From Carboxylicivirga mesophila (GTDB lineage Bacteria; Bacteroidota; Bacteroidia; Bacteroidales; Marinilabiliaceae), in contig NZ_JAGUCN010000003.1 of NCBI RefSeq assembly GCF_018271975.1, positions 124,001 through 188,000 of the forward strand: a DNA stretch of 64,000 nt, given 5' to 3'. The notes beneath the pieces were generated by a model. The model saw only the letters and a list, made by a program, of their open reading frames with translations. It did not search any database and was not told where the DNA came from. Both the position numbers and the translations under genes were made by a program. Of the stretch, positions 9,025 to 18,415 are shown one piece after another; the stretch's first letter is position 1, and every line of letters begins with the position of its first letter.

Positions 9025-12000
9025 TTAGAATTTAACGTTTAAACCTAAAGTATAAGTTGTTGTACGAGGATAGAATCCGCGCTGATCAACACCGGCTCTT
9101 GCACCCAGTTCCAACTCAGGATCCAATCCTGAATAATTTGTGAAGGTGGCCACATTCAGTGCTGAAAAATATACGCGTGTATAATCCAGTCCGAATAACC
9201 ATTTTTTAGGTAAAGTATATCCTAATGTAATATTGTCCAGTTTCAGGAAATCACCTTTCTCGATGTAGTAATCAGAGTATTGAGGATCGGCATTAACCGG
9301 TGAATTACTGGCCGAACGTAACATGTTACCTGGGTACCAAAGCGGATTGCCGTAGTACATCTTATTCACATTCAGGATATCGAAACCAAAGGCCCCTCTG
9401 AAGTTCATTGAGAAATCAACGCCCTTAACGTTTACATACGGACTAAAAGACAGATTGATTTTGGGGTTACCATTACCTAAAAAGGTACGGTCAGCATCGG
9501 TAATGCCTTCTTCACCATCGAAATCTTCAAAGATCCATTCCCCGTTTTCTGTCAGCCCTTTATACTTGTAGCCATAGAAAGAGCCGATTGGATGACCTTC
9601 TTCGTAACGGAAGATAGTACCCAGCTGACCAGGAGCAGGCAGATCTTCGTAGTTAACCGCCTGGAACTGGAAGGTAGCATCAGACAAGCTCACCAGCTCG
9701 TTTTTATTATATGAGAAAGTAGCATCTAAACCAACATTCCAAACACCATTATTTAAAATTTTAGTGTTCAAGGCTAATTCAACACCCTGGTTGTTGATCT
9801 CACCAATATTAGAAAGCACATCATTGTGAATCATAGGAGGCACCTGTGCTACAAGATTCCATAATAAATCGCTTGTTTTACGCTGATATACATCAACCGA
9901 ACCACTTAAACGGTTGTTGAAAAACCCAAAATCAACACCAATGTTTGTTTCTTTTTTGGTTTCCCACTTCAGGTATGGGTTAGGGTTGGTGGTTGAACCG
10001 TATGATTTAATATACTGACCGTTCAGCACATATAAACCGCCAGCGCCCATTCGTGGAATAGACAGGTAAGGACTGCCAACAATGTTACCTGTAACACCAT
10101 AGCCCACTCTTAGTTTTAACTCATTAAGCCACTCTGTATCACTCAGGAAGTCTTCCTCTACAATACGCCATCCGGCAGAAACAGCAGGGAACGTTGCCCA
10201 TTTATTGTTTTCACCAAACTTAGAAGAACCTTCGCGACGAACGGTAGCTGAAAACAGGTACTTGCTCTCATATGAGTAGGTAAATCGGCCAAAGAAAGCA
10301 ATCAGTTTCTCAGATTGCTTGTAGCTGTCCATAGCTGCACGACCATCAGCCAGGCCACTACCAGCACTTAAGTCATGGTATTTCTGAGCATCGCTGATAA
10401 AGTCCTTATTCTCGGCCCAAAACTCCTCGTATGAGCGTCCCTCATAGCTATAACCTCCCAAAAATGTTAATACATGACTGTTAATTACCTTTTTGTAATT
10501 AGCTGTTCCTTCAAACATCTTTTTATAGTTGTGCCATGTTTTTTGCTTGGCACGGCCCAGGTACCCCCCGGTTTCTGAACTACGTGAGCCAATCTCATCA
10601 TATTCATGCTCAAGTAAATCACGCACATCCAAGGCACCAAAACCACTCAAAGTAAAATTATCAAAAACCTCAAAATCGACTCTTAAGCTCATCTGGCTAT
10701 TTTTCTCTTTTCCACCACGACGCTCCTGCTCCAACCTGGCAACCGGGTTGAATTCACCATAGCCACTTGGTTGCCAATAAGTGCCATCGCTGTTTCTTAC
10801 AGGCTGCGTAGGATTGAGTATAGCCGCCATATCAAATGCCGAATAGGACGTGTAATCCTTATCAATAATCGTTGATGACATGTTCAACTGTACTTTCAGA
10901 CGATCGTCATAGCCTTTATGAGTTAGATTAATACGACCGTTCAGATACTCCTGCCCCGTATTAATAACGATACCTTCAAGGTTACGGTAATTGACAGACG
11001 CACGATAGCTAAGTTTTTGGTTACCACCCGAGAATGAGACGTTGTGCACATGTGACACATTCTTACGGATGATCTCTTCAGACCAATTGGTATTGGCATC
11101 GCCATCCACATAATTAATACCGGTAGCATCGCCATAGGCACGGTATTCGTCAGCTGATAGTACATTTGGTAACGCCACAGCATCTTCTGTAGATACATAG
11201 CCCGAATACTCTACTTTTAAATCACCTGTTGCACCTTTTTTGGTGGTGATGATGATAACCCCATTGGTTCCCCGTGTACCATAAATGGCAGCGGCTGAAC
11301 CATCACGGAGTACATCCATGCTTTCAATATCTTCCGGGGCTACAGAACTAATATCACCGCCCGTGATTCCATCAATAATAATTAAAGGATCGGATGTTGC
11401 ATTTAACGAAGAAGTACCACGCAAACGCACTCTGGGAGAGGCATTTGGATCAGTTCCTGCGGTGCGAACAATCTGTAACCCGGCTACTTTACCTTCAATT
11501 GACTGTAATGCATTGGTTGCAAAACCTTTATTGAAGTTATCAGCCGTAACTTTAGCAATGGAGCTGGTTACCTCAGTCTTCTTCTGAATGCCGTATCCTA
11601 CAGCCACCACTTCCTGCAAACCAATAGATTCTTCAACTAACGTAATATTGATAGTAGGGCGACCAGCAACATTTACGTCCTGTGCCTGAAAGCCAATAAA
11701 TGAGAAGGTCAGAATCGCATCCTCTGAGCCAACCTCAATCTTGTAAGTTCCATCCACACCGGTAATAACACCGTTTGCTGAGTTCGCTTTTTCGAACACA
11801 TTTACCCCAGGTAACGGTTCACCCATATCATCAGTTACCAGACCCGACACCACCAATTGCTGCTGAACCATCTGCCCGGCATTGTCCTGTCGCTGATTGG
11901 CTGAAATACTAACAGGGTAAATGATAACATTATTGTCAACAATGCGGTAATCAAGCCCCTTTTGATTTAGTAATATCTGAAGCACTTCAGATATTTCTTT

Positions 12001-12273
12001 ATTAGTGGCATTAATAGTAACCTGGCTATTATCATTAACCAAGTCATTGTTATAAATAAAGTTAAGATCACTTTGCGTTTTCAAAACCTCCAATGCTTCC
12101 TTAAGGCTTGCATTGTTAAGCTTAACGTTTACCTTCTGTGATTGAGCCTCGGTAAGAGCCGAAACCTGAAGGCTGAAAAAGATGATTAATCCTAATGTCA
12201 ATCTCATGACTTTCCACAATTTACCGTAGGAATTGTCTAAACACAATCCTTCCCGGAACGGTTTTTTTTTCAT
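9025..12273 (-). CDS. SusC/RagA family TonB-linked outer-membrane transporter with STN domain
   Basis: The protein has 1082 residues. A signal peptide (ending about residue 44) is followed by an STN (secretin/TonB N-terminal) domain at about 47-115, a CarboxypepD_reg-like domain at about 142-216 (VSGLVTDDMGEPLPGVNV), a plug domain at about 225-345 and a TonB-dependent beta-barrel ending in YTLGLNVKF. It imports oligosaccharides across the outer membrane with its SusD partner. The STN domain is the part known in related systems to contact a FecR anti-sigma factor, and a FecR gene lies directly upstream, so ligand sensing is probably coupled to transcription. Translation appears to start at 12273, next to an A-rich leader. 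Confidence 0.96.
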   Translation of the reverse strand: MKKKPFREGLCLDNSYGKLWKVMRLTLGLIIFFSLQVSALTEAQSQKVNVKLNNASLKEALEVLKTQSDLNFIYNNDLVNDNSQVTINATNKEISEVLQILLNQKGLDYRIVDNNVIIYPVSISANQRQDNAGQMVQQQLVVSGLVTDDMGEPLPGVNVFEKANSANGVITGVDGTYKIEVGSEDAILTFSFIGFQAQDVNVAGRPTINITLVEESIGLQEVVAVGYGIQKKTEVTSSIAKVTADNFNKGFATNALQSIEGKVAGLQIVRTAGTDPNASPRVRLRGTSSLNATSDPLIIIDGITGGDISSVAPEDIESMDVLRDGSAAAIYGTRGTNGVIIITTKKGATGDLKVEYSGYVSTEDAVALPNVLSADEYRAYGDATGINYVDGDANTNWSEEIIRKNVSHVHNVSFSGGNQKLSYRASVNYRNLEGIVINTGQEYLNGRINLTHKGYDDRLKVQLNMSSTIIDKDYTSYSAFDMAAILNPTQPVRNSDGTYWQPSGYGEFNPVARLEQERRGGKEKNSQMSLRVDFEVFDNFTLSGFGALDVRDLLEHEYDEIGSRSSETGGYLGRAKQKTWHNYKKMFEGTANYKKVINSHVLTFLGGYSYEGRSYEEFWAENKDFISDAQKYHDLSAGSGLADGRAAMDSYKQSEKLIAFFGRFTYSYESKYLFSATVRREGSSKFGENNKWATFPAVSAGWRIVEEDFLSDTEWLNELKLRVGYGVTGNIVGSPYLSIPRMGAGGLYVLNGQYIKSYGSTTNPNPYLKWETKKETNIGVDFGFFNNRLSGSVDVYQRKTSDLLWNLVAQVPPMIHNDVLSNIGEINNQGVELALNTKILNNGVWNVGLDATFSYNKNELVSLSDATFQFQAVNYEDLPAPGQLGTIFRYEEGHPIGSFYGYKYKGLTENGEWIFEDFDGEEGITDADRTFLGNGNPKINLSFSPYVNVKGVDFSMNFRGAFGFDILNVNKMYYGNPLWYPGNMLRSASNSPVNADPQYSDYYIEKGDFLKLDNITLGYTLPKKWLFGLDYTRVYFSALNVATFTNYSGLDPELELGARAGVDQRGFYPRTTTYTLGLNVKF

Positions 12274-12323
12274 AAATTTGAACTGTTTACGTGTTAAACA
12301 AAAAAATTGAAATCTAATTTTTG

Positions 12324-12345
12324 AGGAGATGTTGGCGCATCTCCT
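12324..12345. other. Hairpin in the fecR-susC spacer
   Basis: AGGAGATG (12324-12331) pairs perfectly with CATCTCCT (12338-12345) around a 6-base loop. The U-rich side is on the plus strand, so it is not an obvious terminator for the minus-strand transcript. It may mark an mRNA processing or stability site in the susC leader. Confidence 0.4.
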
Positions 12346-12377
12346 TTTTATTTGTATTTACATTGCTGCTGATTTGA

Positions 12378-13352
12378 TTATTTCGATATCACAATATACT
12401 CCCCTGATGTTTCAAAAGTGAATGGCCTGGCTGCTGATAAGTAACCTAAGAGCTCAAACAGGTTGGCATGACTGAAATCACCTGAGAAACGATATTCTTT
12501 AACTTCATCATTAAGTATAATAATCCTGGCATTGAATCGTCGTTCCAAAATGCGGGCAATCTGCGCCAGTGTATGGTTATAAAACACCAGCTTACCATCG
12601 CGCCACTGCTCCGCACTTTGCTGCTTGTGTGGTTGTATCTGCAGCTCGCCGGTATTCTTATTCAACGTAGCTGCGTATCCGGGCTTCAGAAAAACCGGTT
12701 GTTGCTTATTAAATTCTCCGTCCAACTGGATTTTTCCTTCATCCAGTACAGCCTTTATCTCGTCCTCATCGGCATAAGCTTTCAGGTCGAACCTGGTACC
12801 TAAAACACTTACTTTCAAATGGGATGTTGTGATCTCGAAAGGTTTTTCTGCATCTTTAGCTACATCGAAGTAACCCTCACCTGTTAGGATAACCTGTCGT
12901 TTATCTGCCGTGAAATCTTTTTGAATTACCAGCGATGAGCCGGCATTCAGATCAACTTTTGTTCCATCGGGCAACACAACTTTCTTTGTTTCCCCAACAT
13001 TAGCCACATACTGAATCAGCTCATTATTCTTATCAACCAACAAATTACGGGCTAACGAAATACCCAGTGCAACCACTAAAATGGCGATGGCACTGTACCA
13101 TATGGTCATTTGAGGCCGCTTAACTTCTTTAATACCCATCACTCGCTTCATCGTATCTGTCATGATACGTTCATGTGATTGTGATTTGACTTTCGGGAAA
13201 AACTTTTGCCAGAACACCTGAAGAACATATTGCTTAGCCACAAATGTTTCATCTTGATTTAGTTCGTCAGTTAATAACTCATGCTCAGCATCATTCAGTT
13301 CGCCATTCAATTGTCTGGCCAGTAATCTGTATTTCTCTTCAATATTATCCAT
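12378..13352 (-). CDS. FecR-family anti-sigma factor
   Basis: The protein has 324 residues. A cytoplasmic N-terminal region (about 1-82) is followed by one transmembrane segment (about 84-104, WYSAIAILVVALGISLA), a periplasmic FecR domain (about 118-215, including VVLPDGTKVDLNAGSSL) and a C-terminal DUF4974/STN-like domain (about 252-322). Such proteins hold an ECF sigma factor until the STN domain of the cognate SusC signals substrate uptake. It lies between the sigma factor and the STN-bearing susC, which fits a three-part trans-envelope switch. The pairing is inferred from gene order. Confidence 0.93.
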   Translation of the reverse strand: MDNIEEKYRLLARQLNGELNDAEHELLTDELNQDETFVAKQYVLQVFWQKFFPKVKSQSHERIMTDTMKRVMGIKEVKRPQMTIWYSAIAILVVALGISLARNLLVDKNNELIQYVANVGETKKVVLPDGTKVDLNAGSSLVIQKDFTADKRQVILTGEGYFDVAKDAEKPFEITTSHLKVSVLGTRFDLKAYADEDEIKAVLDEGKIQLDGEFNKQQPVFLKPGYAATLNKNTGELQIQPHKQQSAEQWRDGKLVFYNHTLAQIARILERRFNARIIILNDEVKEYRFSGDFSHANLFELLGYLSAARPFTFETSGEYIVISK

Positions 13353-13466
13353 GCATCATCCGCTTTGCATATACATGACGCACAGAAACTAAAAATCACT
13401 AGTAAGAAATTTAAATTTTTTCAAAAAAAGATGATCTATAGAATTATTAATCTGATATTAGGGCAA

Positions 13467-14063
13467 TTAGCAACCCGACATTGCCAAAAACAGACTTAAA
13501 GTTTGCAAGCCCTTTCCATCTTCTTCTTTGTCAATTGACTCACAAATCTTTTTAACGGCTGATGCCACGTGATAGTCAACCGTTTTAACTGAGATATTCA
13601 GCAATTCAGCAATTTCCTTATACTTAAGCCCTTGTATTTTAGCCAATGAAAACACCATTTTGGTTTGTGGAGCCAGGTAATCAATCGCCTTATATATCCG
13701 CCTTAACTGCTCTTCTTTGAGCGCGGATTCATCAGGTGCATCTATCGGTTCGAAATAATAATGATTGATATCCTCTATGGAAACCACTTCACTGTGTTGT
13801 TTGCGCAGATAGGTTATAGCCTGATTCCTTACCGCATTAAATAAGTAACTTTTAATATTAGCTACCTTATCAAGCTGGTGACGTGTCTGCCACACTTTAA
13901 CGAAGATATCACTCACCACTTCCTCGGCCAAAGGAGAGCTGGCCAATATACCTTTTGCAAATAGATAAAGTGCATCGGAATAGCGATCCATTAAACGGGC
14001 AAACTCGAAGTGATTGCCATTTTGGATGAGTGACAGGTTAATATTTTCGCCGGACTGGTCCAA
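13467..14063 (-). CDS. ECF-type RNA polymerase sigma factor
   Basis: The protein has 198 residues. Region 2 spans about 25-92 (it includes YLFNAVRNQAITYLRK at its end). Region 4, about 128-180, shows the helix-turn-helix GLKYKEIAELLNISVKTVDYHV. There is no long C-terminal extension beyond a short tail. The gene is the first of the glycan locus, 114 bases ahead of the fecR gene, and has its own housekeeping-type promoter. It likely directs transcription of susC and the genes after it when the anti-sigma factor releases it. Confidence 0.94.
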   Translation of the reverse strand: MDQSGENINLSLIQNGNHFEFARLMDRYSDALYLFAKGILASSPLAEEVVSDIFVKVWQTRHQLDKVANIKSYLFNAVRNQAITYLRKQHSEVVSIEDINHYYFEPIDAPDESALKEEQLRRIYKAIDYLAPQTKMVFSLAKIQGLKYKEIAELLNISVKTVDYHVASAVKKICESIDKEEDGKGLQTLSLFLAMSGC

Positions 14064-14090
14064 GCTAACTGGTTATATGGGTTAATGCCT

Positions 14091-14123
14091 CAAAGATAAC
14101 GGATTTGCTTAGTCATTAACAAA
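14091..14123 (-). promoter_or_regulatory. Bacteroidota housekeeping promoter for the ECF sigma gene
   Basis: Read on the minus strand, TTTG (14120-14123), a 21-base spacer and TATCTTTG (14091-14098) match the Bacteroidota primary sigma consensus. The start codon lies 27 bases further on. Confidence 0.7.
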
Positions 14124-14140
14124 CGCGGACTGTAAAACGC

Positions 14141-14170
14141 AAAAAAGCGCCCTACACTGCAAGACGCTTT
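14141..14170 (-). terminator. Terminator after ilvA
   Basis: On the minus strand AAAGCG pairs with CGCTTT, extendable by G-U pairs to about nine pairs, and six T residues follow. It separates the branched-chain amino acid cluster from the glycan locus. Confidence 0.65.
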
Positions 14171-14191
14171 CTGCTTATTATCTTATTGAAA

Positions 14192-15472
14192 TCAAATCAG
14201 ATACTGAAACAGATCTGGTTTCTCATTTAAATATTCAGCAACAAAACCATTTTCTGCCATGCGCTTTTGCAAACCTTCAAAGTCTTCAGGCTTTTGCACC
14301 TCAACACCTATGACCACCGGTCCCATGGCCCGGGCTGTCTTCTTTTTGTATTCGAAATGTGTGATATCGTCACCAGGTCCCAGTACTTTATCAACAAACG
14401 TTTTCAGAGCCCCTGCACGTTGCGGGAAACGCACTATAAAATAATGCTTCAAGCCTTCATACAGCAGGGATCGTTCTCTAATCTCTTCTGTACGGGTAAT
14501 GTCGTTGTTACTGCCACTAAGAATGCAAACTACGTTTTTACCAATAATCTGCTCAGCATAAAAATCCAGTGCGGCAATACTCAATGCACCTGCTGGCTCT
14601 ACAACAATTGCCTCGTAGTTATAGAGTTCTAATATTTTTGTACATATTTTGCCTTCGGGCACAAGAATAAGATCATCCATTACACGCTGGCAGATTGGCA
14701 ATGTTATATTCCCCACCTTTTGAACCGCAGCTCCATCCACAAATTTATCTATCTCATCCAGCTCAACAACCTCGCCTTTCTCCATAGACTGCTGCATGGC
14801 CGGTGCTCCTGCAGGCTCAACACCAATAATCTTTGTATCCGGGGTGATTTGTTTGATATATGCCCCTAAACCAGAGATTAATCCACCTCCACCAATGGGC
14901 ACGAAGATATAATCGATGGGCTTATCGGTCTGCTCTAATATTTCGAGTCCAACGGTGGCCTGACCTTCGATTATCTGGGGATCATCAAAGGGATGAATAA
15001 ATGTTCGACCCGTACGTGAACACTCTTCCATAGCTGCATTGTAAGCATCATCATAAGTGTCACCTTTTAACACCACCTCAACATAGCCTTTCCCAAACAT
15101 CTTGACCTGATTCACCTTTTGCTTAGGCGTAGTGGTGGGCATATATATAAAGCCGTTGATGCCTAGTTTTTTACACGAATAGGCTACGCCTTGTGCATGG
15201 TTGCCGGCACTGGCACATACAATACCTGAAGCTACCTGCTGCTTGGTCAGACTCTTAATCTTATTGTAGGCTCCACGTATTTTATATGAACGTACTGTCT
15301 GTAAATCCTCTCTTTTGAGGTAGATATTGGAACAATACTGTTCGGAGAGGTTGAAGTTGCGCATCAGAGGCGTTGTTTCAACCACCTCACTTATTGTCTT
15401 TTTAGCTTGTCGGACAGCCTCCAATGTTGGGTAATAATCCTTAAAAGCTGCTATTCCGTTTTTTGTTGTCAT
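14192..15472 (-). CDS. ilvA: Threonine ammonia-lyase (threonine deaminase)
   Basis: The protein has 426 residues. It converts threonine to 2-oxobutyrate and ammonia, the first committed step to isoleucine. The PLP lysine is Lys64 in VRSYKIRGAYNK, and the phosphate-binding loop GGGGLISG is near residue 195. A single C-terminal ACT-like regulatory domain is seen at about 345-420 (FPQRAGALKTFVDKVLGPGDDI), as in short biosynthetic forms rather than the two-domain enterobacterial enzyme. It is the last gene of the branched-chain cluster, 90 bases after leuB, but a strong hairpin with a U-run lies in that gap. It may therefore be partly uncoupled from the genes upstream. Confidence 0.95.
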   Translation of the reverse strand: MTTKNGIAAFKDYYPTLEAVRQAKKTISEVVETTPLMRNFNLSEQYCSNIYLKREDLQTVRSYKIRGAYNKIKSLTKQQVASGIVCASAGNHAQGVAYSCKKLGINGFIYMPTTTPKQKVNQVKMFGKGYVEVVLKGDTYDDAYNAAMEECSRTGRTFIHPFDDPQIIEGQATVGLEILEQTDKPIDYIFVPIGGGGLISGLGAYIKQITPDTKIIGVEPAGAPAMQQSMEKGEVVELDEIDKFVDGAAVQKVGNITLPICQRVMDDLILVPEGKICTKILELYNYEAIVVEPAGALSIAALDFYAEQIIGKNVVCILSGSNNDITRTEEIRERSLLYEGLKHYFIVRFPQRAGALKTFVDKVLGPGDDITHFEYKKKTARAMGPVVIGVEVQKPEDFEGLQKRMAENGFVAEYLNEKPDLFQYLI

Positions 15473-15522
15473 TTTGTTGTTGGGATATTTTAGTCTGTAG
15501 TTATTAGGGAGTAGTCAGTAGT

Positions 15523-15558
15523 AAAAAACCTGTCAGGATTTAGCATCCTGACAGGTTT
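15523..15558 (-). terminator. Terminator between leuB and ilvA
   Basis: A perfect 14-bp stem (15526-15539 with 15545-15558) with loop TTAGC (plus-strand reading) is followed on the minus strand by a run of T residues. It lies 4 bases after the leuB stop and should end or attenuate the transcript before ilvA. Confidence 0.8.
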
Positions 15559-15562
15559 AAAT

Positions 15563-16627
15563 TTAATTCTTCTTGATGCAATTAGCGAGCCAATCACCTA
15601 CTTCCGACGTCTTACTGGCTTTGCCGTCCCGGGCTATATCCTCGGTTACCACACCGGCATCGAGTGATTCATTGACAGCATCACGCACCGCTTTTGCCTC
15701 GTCAAGCAAGTCAAGCGATTCCAGAAGCATAGCAGCTGATAAGACTGTAGCAATTGGATTGGCAATGTCTTTACCAGCCGCCTGTGGGTAGGAACCATGG
15801 ATAGGTTCGAACACAGAAGTATGAACACCAACTGATGCTGATGGCAGCAAGCCAAGTGAACCAGTGATAACTGAAGCTTCATCGCTGATGATATCACCAA
15901 ACATATTCTCTGTGACCATTACATCAAATTTCTTCGGCCACTGTATTAATTGCATTGCAGCGTTATCAACAAACATGTAATCCACCTCTATATCTTTATA
16001 ATCAGCTTCCATAGCTTGAGCTGTTTCGCGCCACAGGCGAGAAGTAGCCAGTACATTGGCCTTATCCACCACAGTCAAACGCTTATCGCGCTTACCGGCA
16101 TAAGAGAAAGCCAGCTTCAGGATGCGCTCGATCTCTTCTGTTGTGTAGGTACACGTGTCAAAGGCCTTTTTCAAATCCTCTGAGCGCCCTTTCTCACCAA
16201 AATAGATACCGCCAGTCAACTCACGTACTACTACAAAATCAGCGCCTTCAACAATATCCAGACGCAATGGGCTCTTATCTAAAAGAGATGGGAATGTAGT
16301 TACCGGACGGATATTGGCGTATAAACCCAATTTCTTGCGCATAGCCAGCAAACCTTGTTCAGGACGTACTTTAGCCTTTGGATCGTTATCGTACTTAGGA
16401 TCACCGATGGCCCCAAAAAGCACGGCATCAGAATTCATACACACTTCATGCGTTTCATCCGGATAAGGATTTCCTACCTGATCGATGGCCGTAGCACCAA
16501 CCAATGCATTTGTGTAGTTTACTTTGTGGTCAAACTTACTGGCAACAGCATCAATTACTTTCTGTGCCTGTGCCACTATCTCTGGTCCGATGCCGTCACC
16601 CGGCAAAACTGCAATATTAATATTCAT
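15563..16627 (-). CDS. leuB: 3-isopropylmalate dehydrogenase
   Basis: The protein has 354 residues, the normal length. It oxidises and decarboxylates 3-isopropylmalate to 2-oxoisocaproate with NAD. The start [11 protein letters not shown]-like block appears as [12 protein letters not shown] near residue 8. The substrate block [16 protein letters not shown] near residue 95, [10 protein letters not shown] near 140, and the metal-binding region [24 protein letters not shown] near 245-268 are all present. If the second leuA-like gene makes citramalate, this enzyme may also act on 3-methylmalate, as related enzymes can. Confidence 0.97.
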   Translation of the reverse strand: MNINIAVLPGDGIGPEIVAQAQKVIDAVASKFDHKVNYTNALVGATAIDQVGNPYPDETHEVCMNSDAVLFGAIGDPKYDNDPKAKVRPEQGLLAMRKKLGLYANIRPVTTFPSLLDKSPLRLDIVEGADFVVVRELTGGIYFGEKGRSEDLKKAFDTCTYTTEEIERILKLAFSYAGKRDKRLTVVDKANVLATSRLWRETAQAMEADYKDIEVDYMFVDNAAMQLIQWPKKFDVMVTENMFGDIISDEASVITGSLGLLPSASVGVHTSVFEPIHGSYPQAAGKDIANPIATVLSAAMLLESLDLLDEAKAVRDAVNESLDAGVVTEDIARDGKASKTSEVGDWLANCIKKN

Positions 16628-16727
16628 AGTACAAAGATGTAAGTATCAAGTATCAAGATGATTTATATAACGCATCATAGTTACTGCTAAAGAGTCTTGC
16701 GTCATATGTCTTGCTACTTGCGTCTTA

Positions 16728-18260
16728 TTAATTTATTATTTTCAAATTTCCGTTTTCAATCAGGTTAAGCATCTTAACAGTTGCTTTAATCGCCGCTTCC
16801 GTCTGGTCAGCATCCAGACCACGCGTCTTAAATAGTTTGCCTTTAAACTCCCATGAGATAACTGTTTCCACCAAGGCATCTGTCTTTCCGCCTGGTGGGA
16901 TGGTTACGATGTAATCCTCCAGCACCGGGTGGTTTTTGCCCAGTTTCTCATAAATCTTCCAGATGGCATGCATAAAGGCATCGTACTGCCCATCGCCATT
17001 GGCTGTTTCCTGGTAAACCTCACCATCTATTTCGATACTCACGTTGGCCAGTGGCATCAAACCTTTGGTCAATTGCAAGCTGTAATTTTTTACTTTAATG
17101 TGCTCTTTGATAGAAGAACTCTTAAGCACATCTGATATAATATAAGGCAAATCTTCGGTAGTAACCGTTTCTTTTTTATCACCCAGCTCAATAACACGCT
17201 CCGTTACCTTCTTCATCTCCTCAGAAGAAAGGTCAATGCCCAGTTCTTCAAGGTTTTTAAGAATATTGGCCTTACCCGATGTTTTGCCCAATGCATATTT
17301 GCGTACTCGTCCAAACCGCTCAGGCATCAGGCGGTTGAAATACAGGTTATCCTTATTATCGCCATCGGCATGAATACCTGCACATTGTGTAAAAACAAAT
17401 TCGCCCGTCAGCGGTTTATTGGTTGGTATGCGAATACCTGAAAAGCTTTCGACCAGCTGACTTACCTTTGTGATCTTAGCCTCTTGGATGTTTGTTTTAA
17501 CGCCCAGCTGATCATTGACAAGTCCAACAACACTAGCCAAAGGTGCATTCCCAGCTCTTTCACCCAAACCATTGATAGTTGTATGAATGCCCTGAACACC
17601 TGCTTTAATAGCGGCATATACATTAGCAACCGCCAAATCATAGTCATTGTGGGCATGAAAATCGAGATGCAGGTTTGGATAACGCGTGATGATAGAAGAG
17701 CAGAACTCTTTTACCTGATCCGGGTTTAAAATACCCAAAGTATCGGGCAGCATAAAACGCTTGATGGATGAATTCTGTAACTGATCCAATATGAAATAAA
17801 CATAGTCGGGTGAGTCAATCATCCCATTCGACCAGTCTTCCAGGTAGATATTTACATCAATATCCATTTCTTCAGCAGCCTGCAAAACCTTTCTGATATC
17901 CGCCACATGCTCCTCTGGGGTTTTGCCCAACTGTCCGGTAACATGCTTCAACGACCCTTTGGTCAGCAGATTGATGACTCTTCCTCCGGCACTTTGTATC
18001 CATTCAAGAGATGTTCTTCCATCAACAAAACCCAGTACCTCAACTTTGTCAAGCAGACCTTTTTTCGCGGCCCATTCCGTAATTTTCTGCACCGCCCGGT
18101 ATTCGCCATCACTGACTCGCGCCGATGCTACTTCTATCCTGTCCACCTTTAACTCTTCGAGCAGCATGGTCGCCATGGCCAGCTTCTCCGATTCGTTAAA
18201 CGACACCCCGGTAGTTTGCTCGCCGTCGCGTAAAGTGGTATCCATTAGCTCTATAGTCAT
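16728..18260 (-). CDS. Second 2-isopropylmalate synthase-like enzyme, possible (R)-citramalate synthase
   Basis: The protein has 510 residues. It is a DRE-TIM metallolyase with [15 protein letters not shown] near residue 7, the metal motif HAHNDYDLAV near residue 200, [13 protein letters not shown] near 230, and a C-terminal LeuA-type regulatory domain at about 390-510. It differs clearly from the leuA product of the same cluster, lacking its VPGCQLN sequence after the DGEQ motif. Such a second copy beside leuCD and leuB is often annotated as citramalate synthase, which would condense pyruvate with acetyl-CoA and give a threonine-independent route to 2-oxobutyrate. Isopropylmalate or another acyl-CoA condensation is also possible. 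Specificity is inference. Confidence 0.8.
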   Translation of the reverse strand: MTIELMDTTLRDGEQTTGVSFNESEKLAMATMLLEELKVDRIEVASARVSDGEYRAVQKITEWAAKKGLLDKVEVLGFVDGRTSLEWIQSAGGRVINLLTKGSLKHVTGQLGKTPEEHVADIRKVLQAAEEMDIDVNIYLEDWSNGMIDSPDYVYFILDQLQNSSIKRFMLPDTLGILNPDQVKEFCSSIITRYPNLHLDFHAHNDYDLAVANVYAAIKAGVQGIHTTINGLGERAGNAPLASVVGLVNDQLGVKTNIQEAKITKVSQLVESFSGIRIPTNKPLTGEFVFTQCAGIHADGDNKDNLYFNRLMPERFGRVRKYALGKTSGKANILKNLEELGIDLSSEEMKKVTERVIELGDKKETVTTEDLPYIISDVLKSSSIKEHIKVKNYSLQLTKGLMPLANVSIEIDGEVYQETANGDGQYDAFMHAIWKIYEKLGKNHPVLEDYIVTIPPGGKTDALVETVISWEFKGKLFKTRGLDADQTEAAIKATVKMLNLIENGNLKIIN

Positions 18261-18327
18261 GTAATCTTTTGGTTTTTGTGGTTATTGGTTTTGCAATCTG
18301 TTCAGCCAGCTTTTCATCATTCCGACC

Positions 18328-18353
18328 CCGTTCGGCGATGGCGCGCCGAACGG
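18328..18353. repeat. GC-rich hairpin repeat in the spacer between leuD and the second leuA-like gene
   Basis: CCGTTCGGCG (18328-18337) pairs perfectly with CGCCGAACGG (18344-18353) around ATGGCG, with flanks GACC and GTAGTCGAG. It lacks a U-run and looks like a dispersed intergenic repeat, though copy number cannot be judged here. Confidence 0.5.
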
Positions 18354-18415
18354 TAGTCGAGATGACTTTCTATCTATTATCAAACTCTGCTAAACATTAA
18401 TCAGCTGTTGTTCTA

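Noticed and set aside
13467-14063. Cys-ending tail of the ECF sigma factor as a redox sensor
   Set aside because: A single terminal cysteine with no partner motif does not support such a claim.
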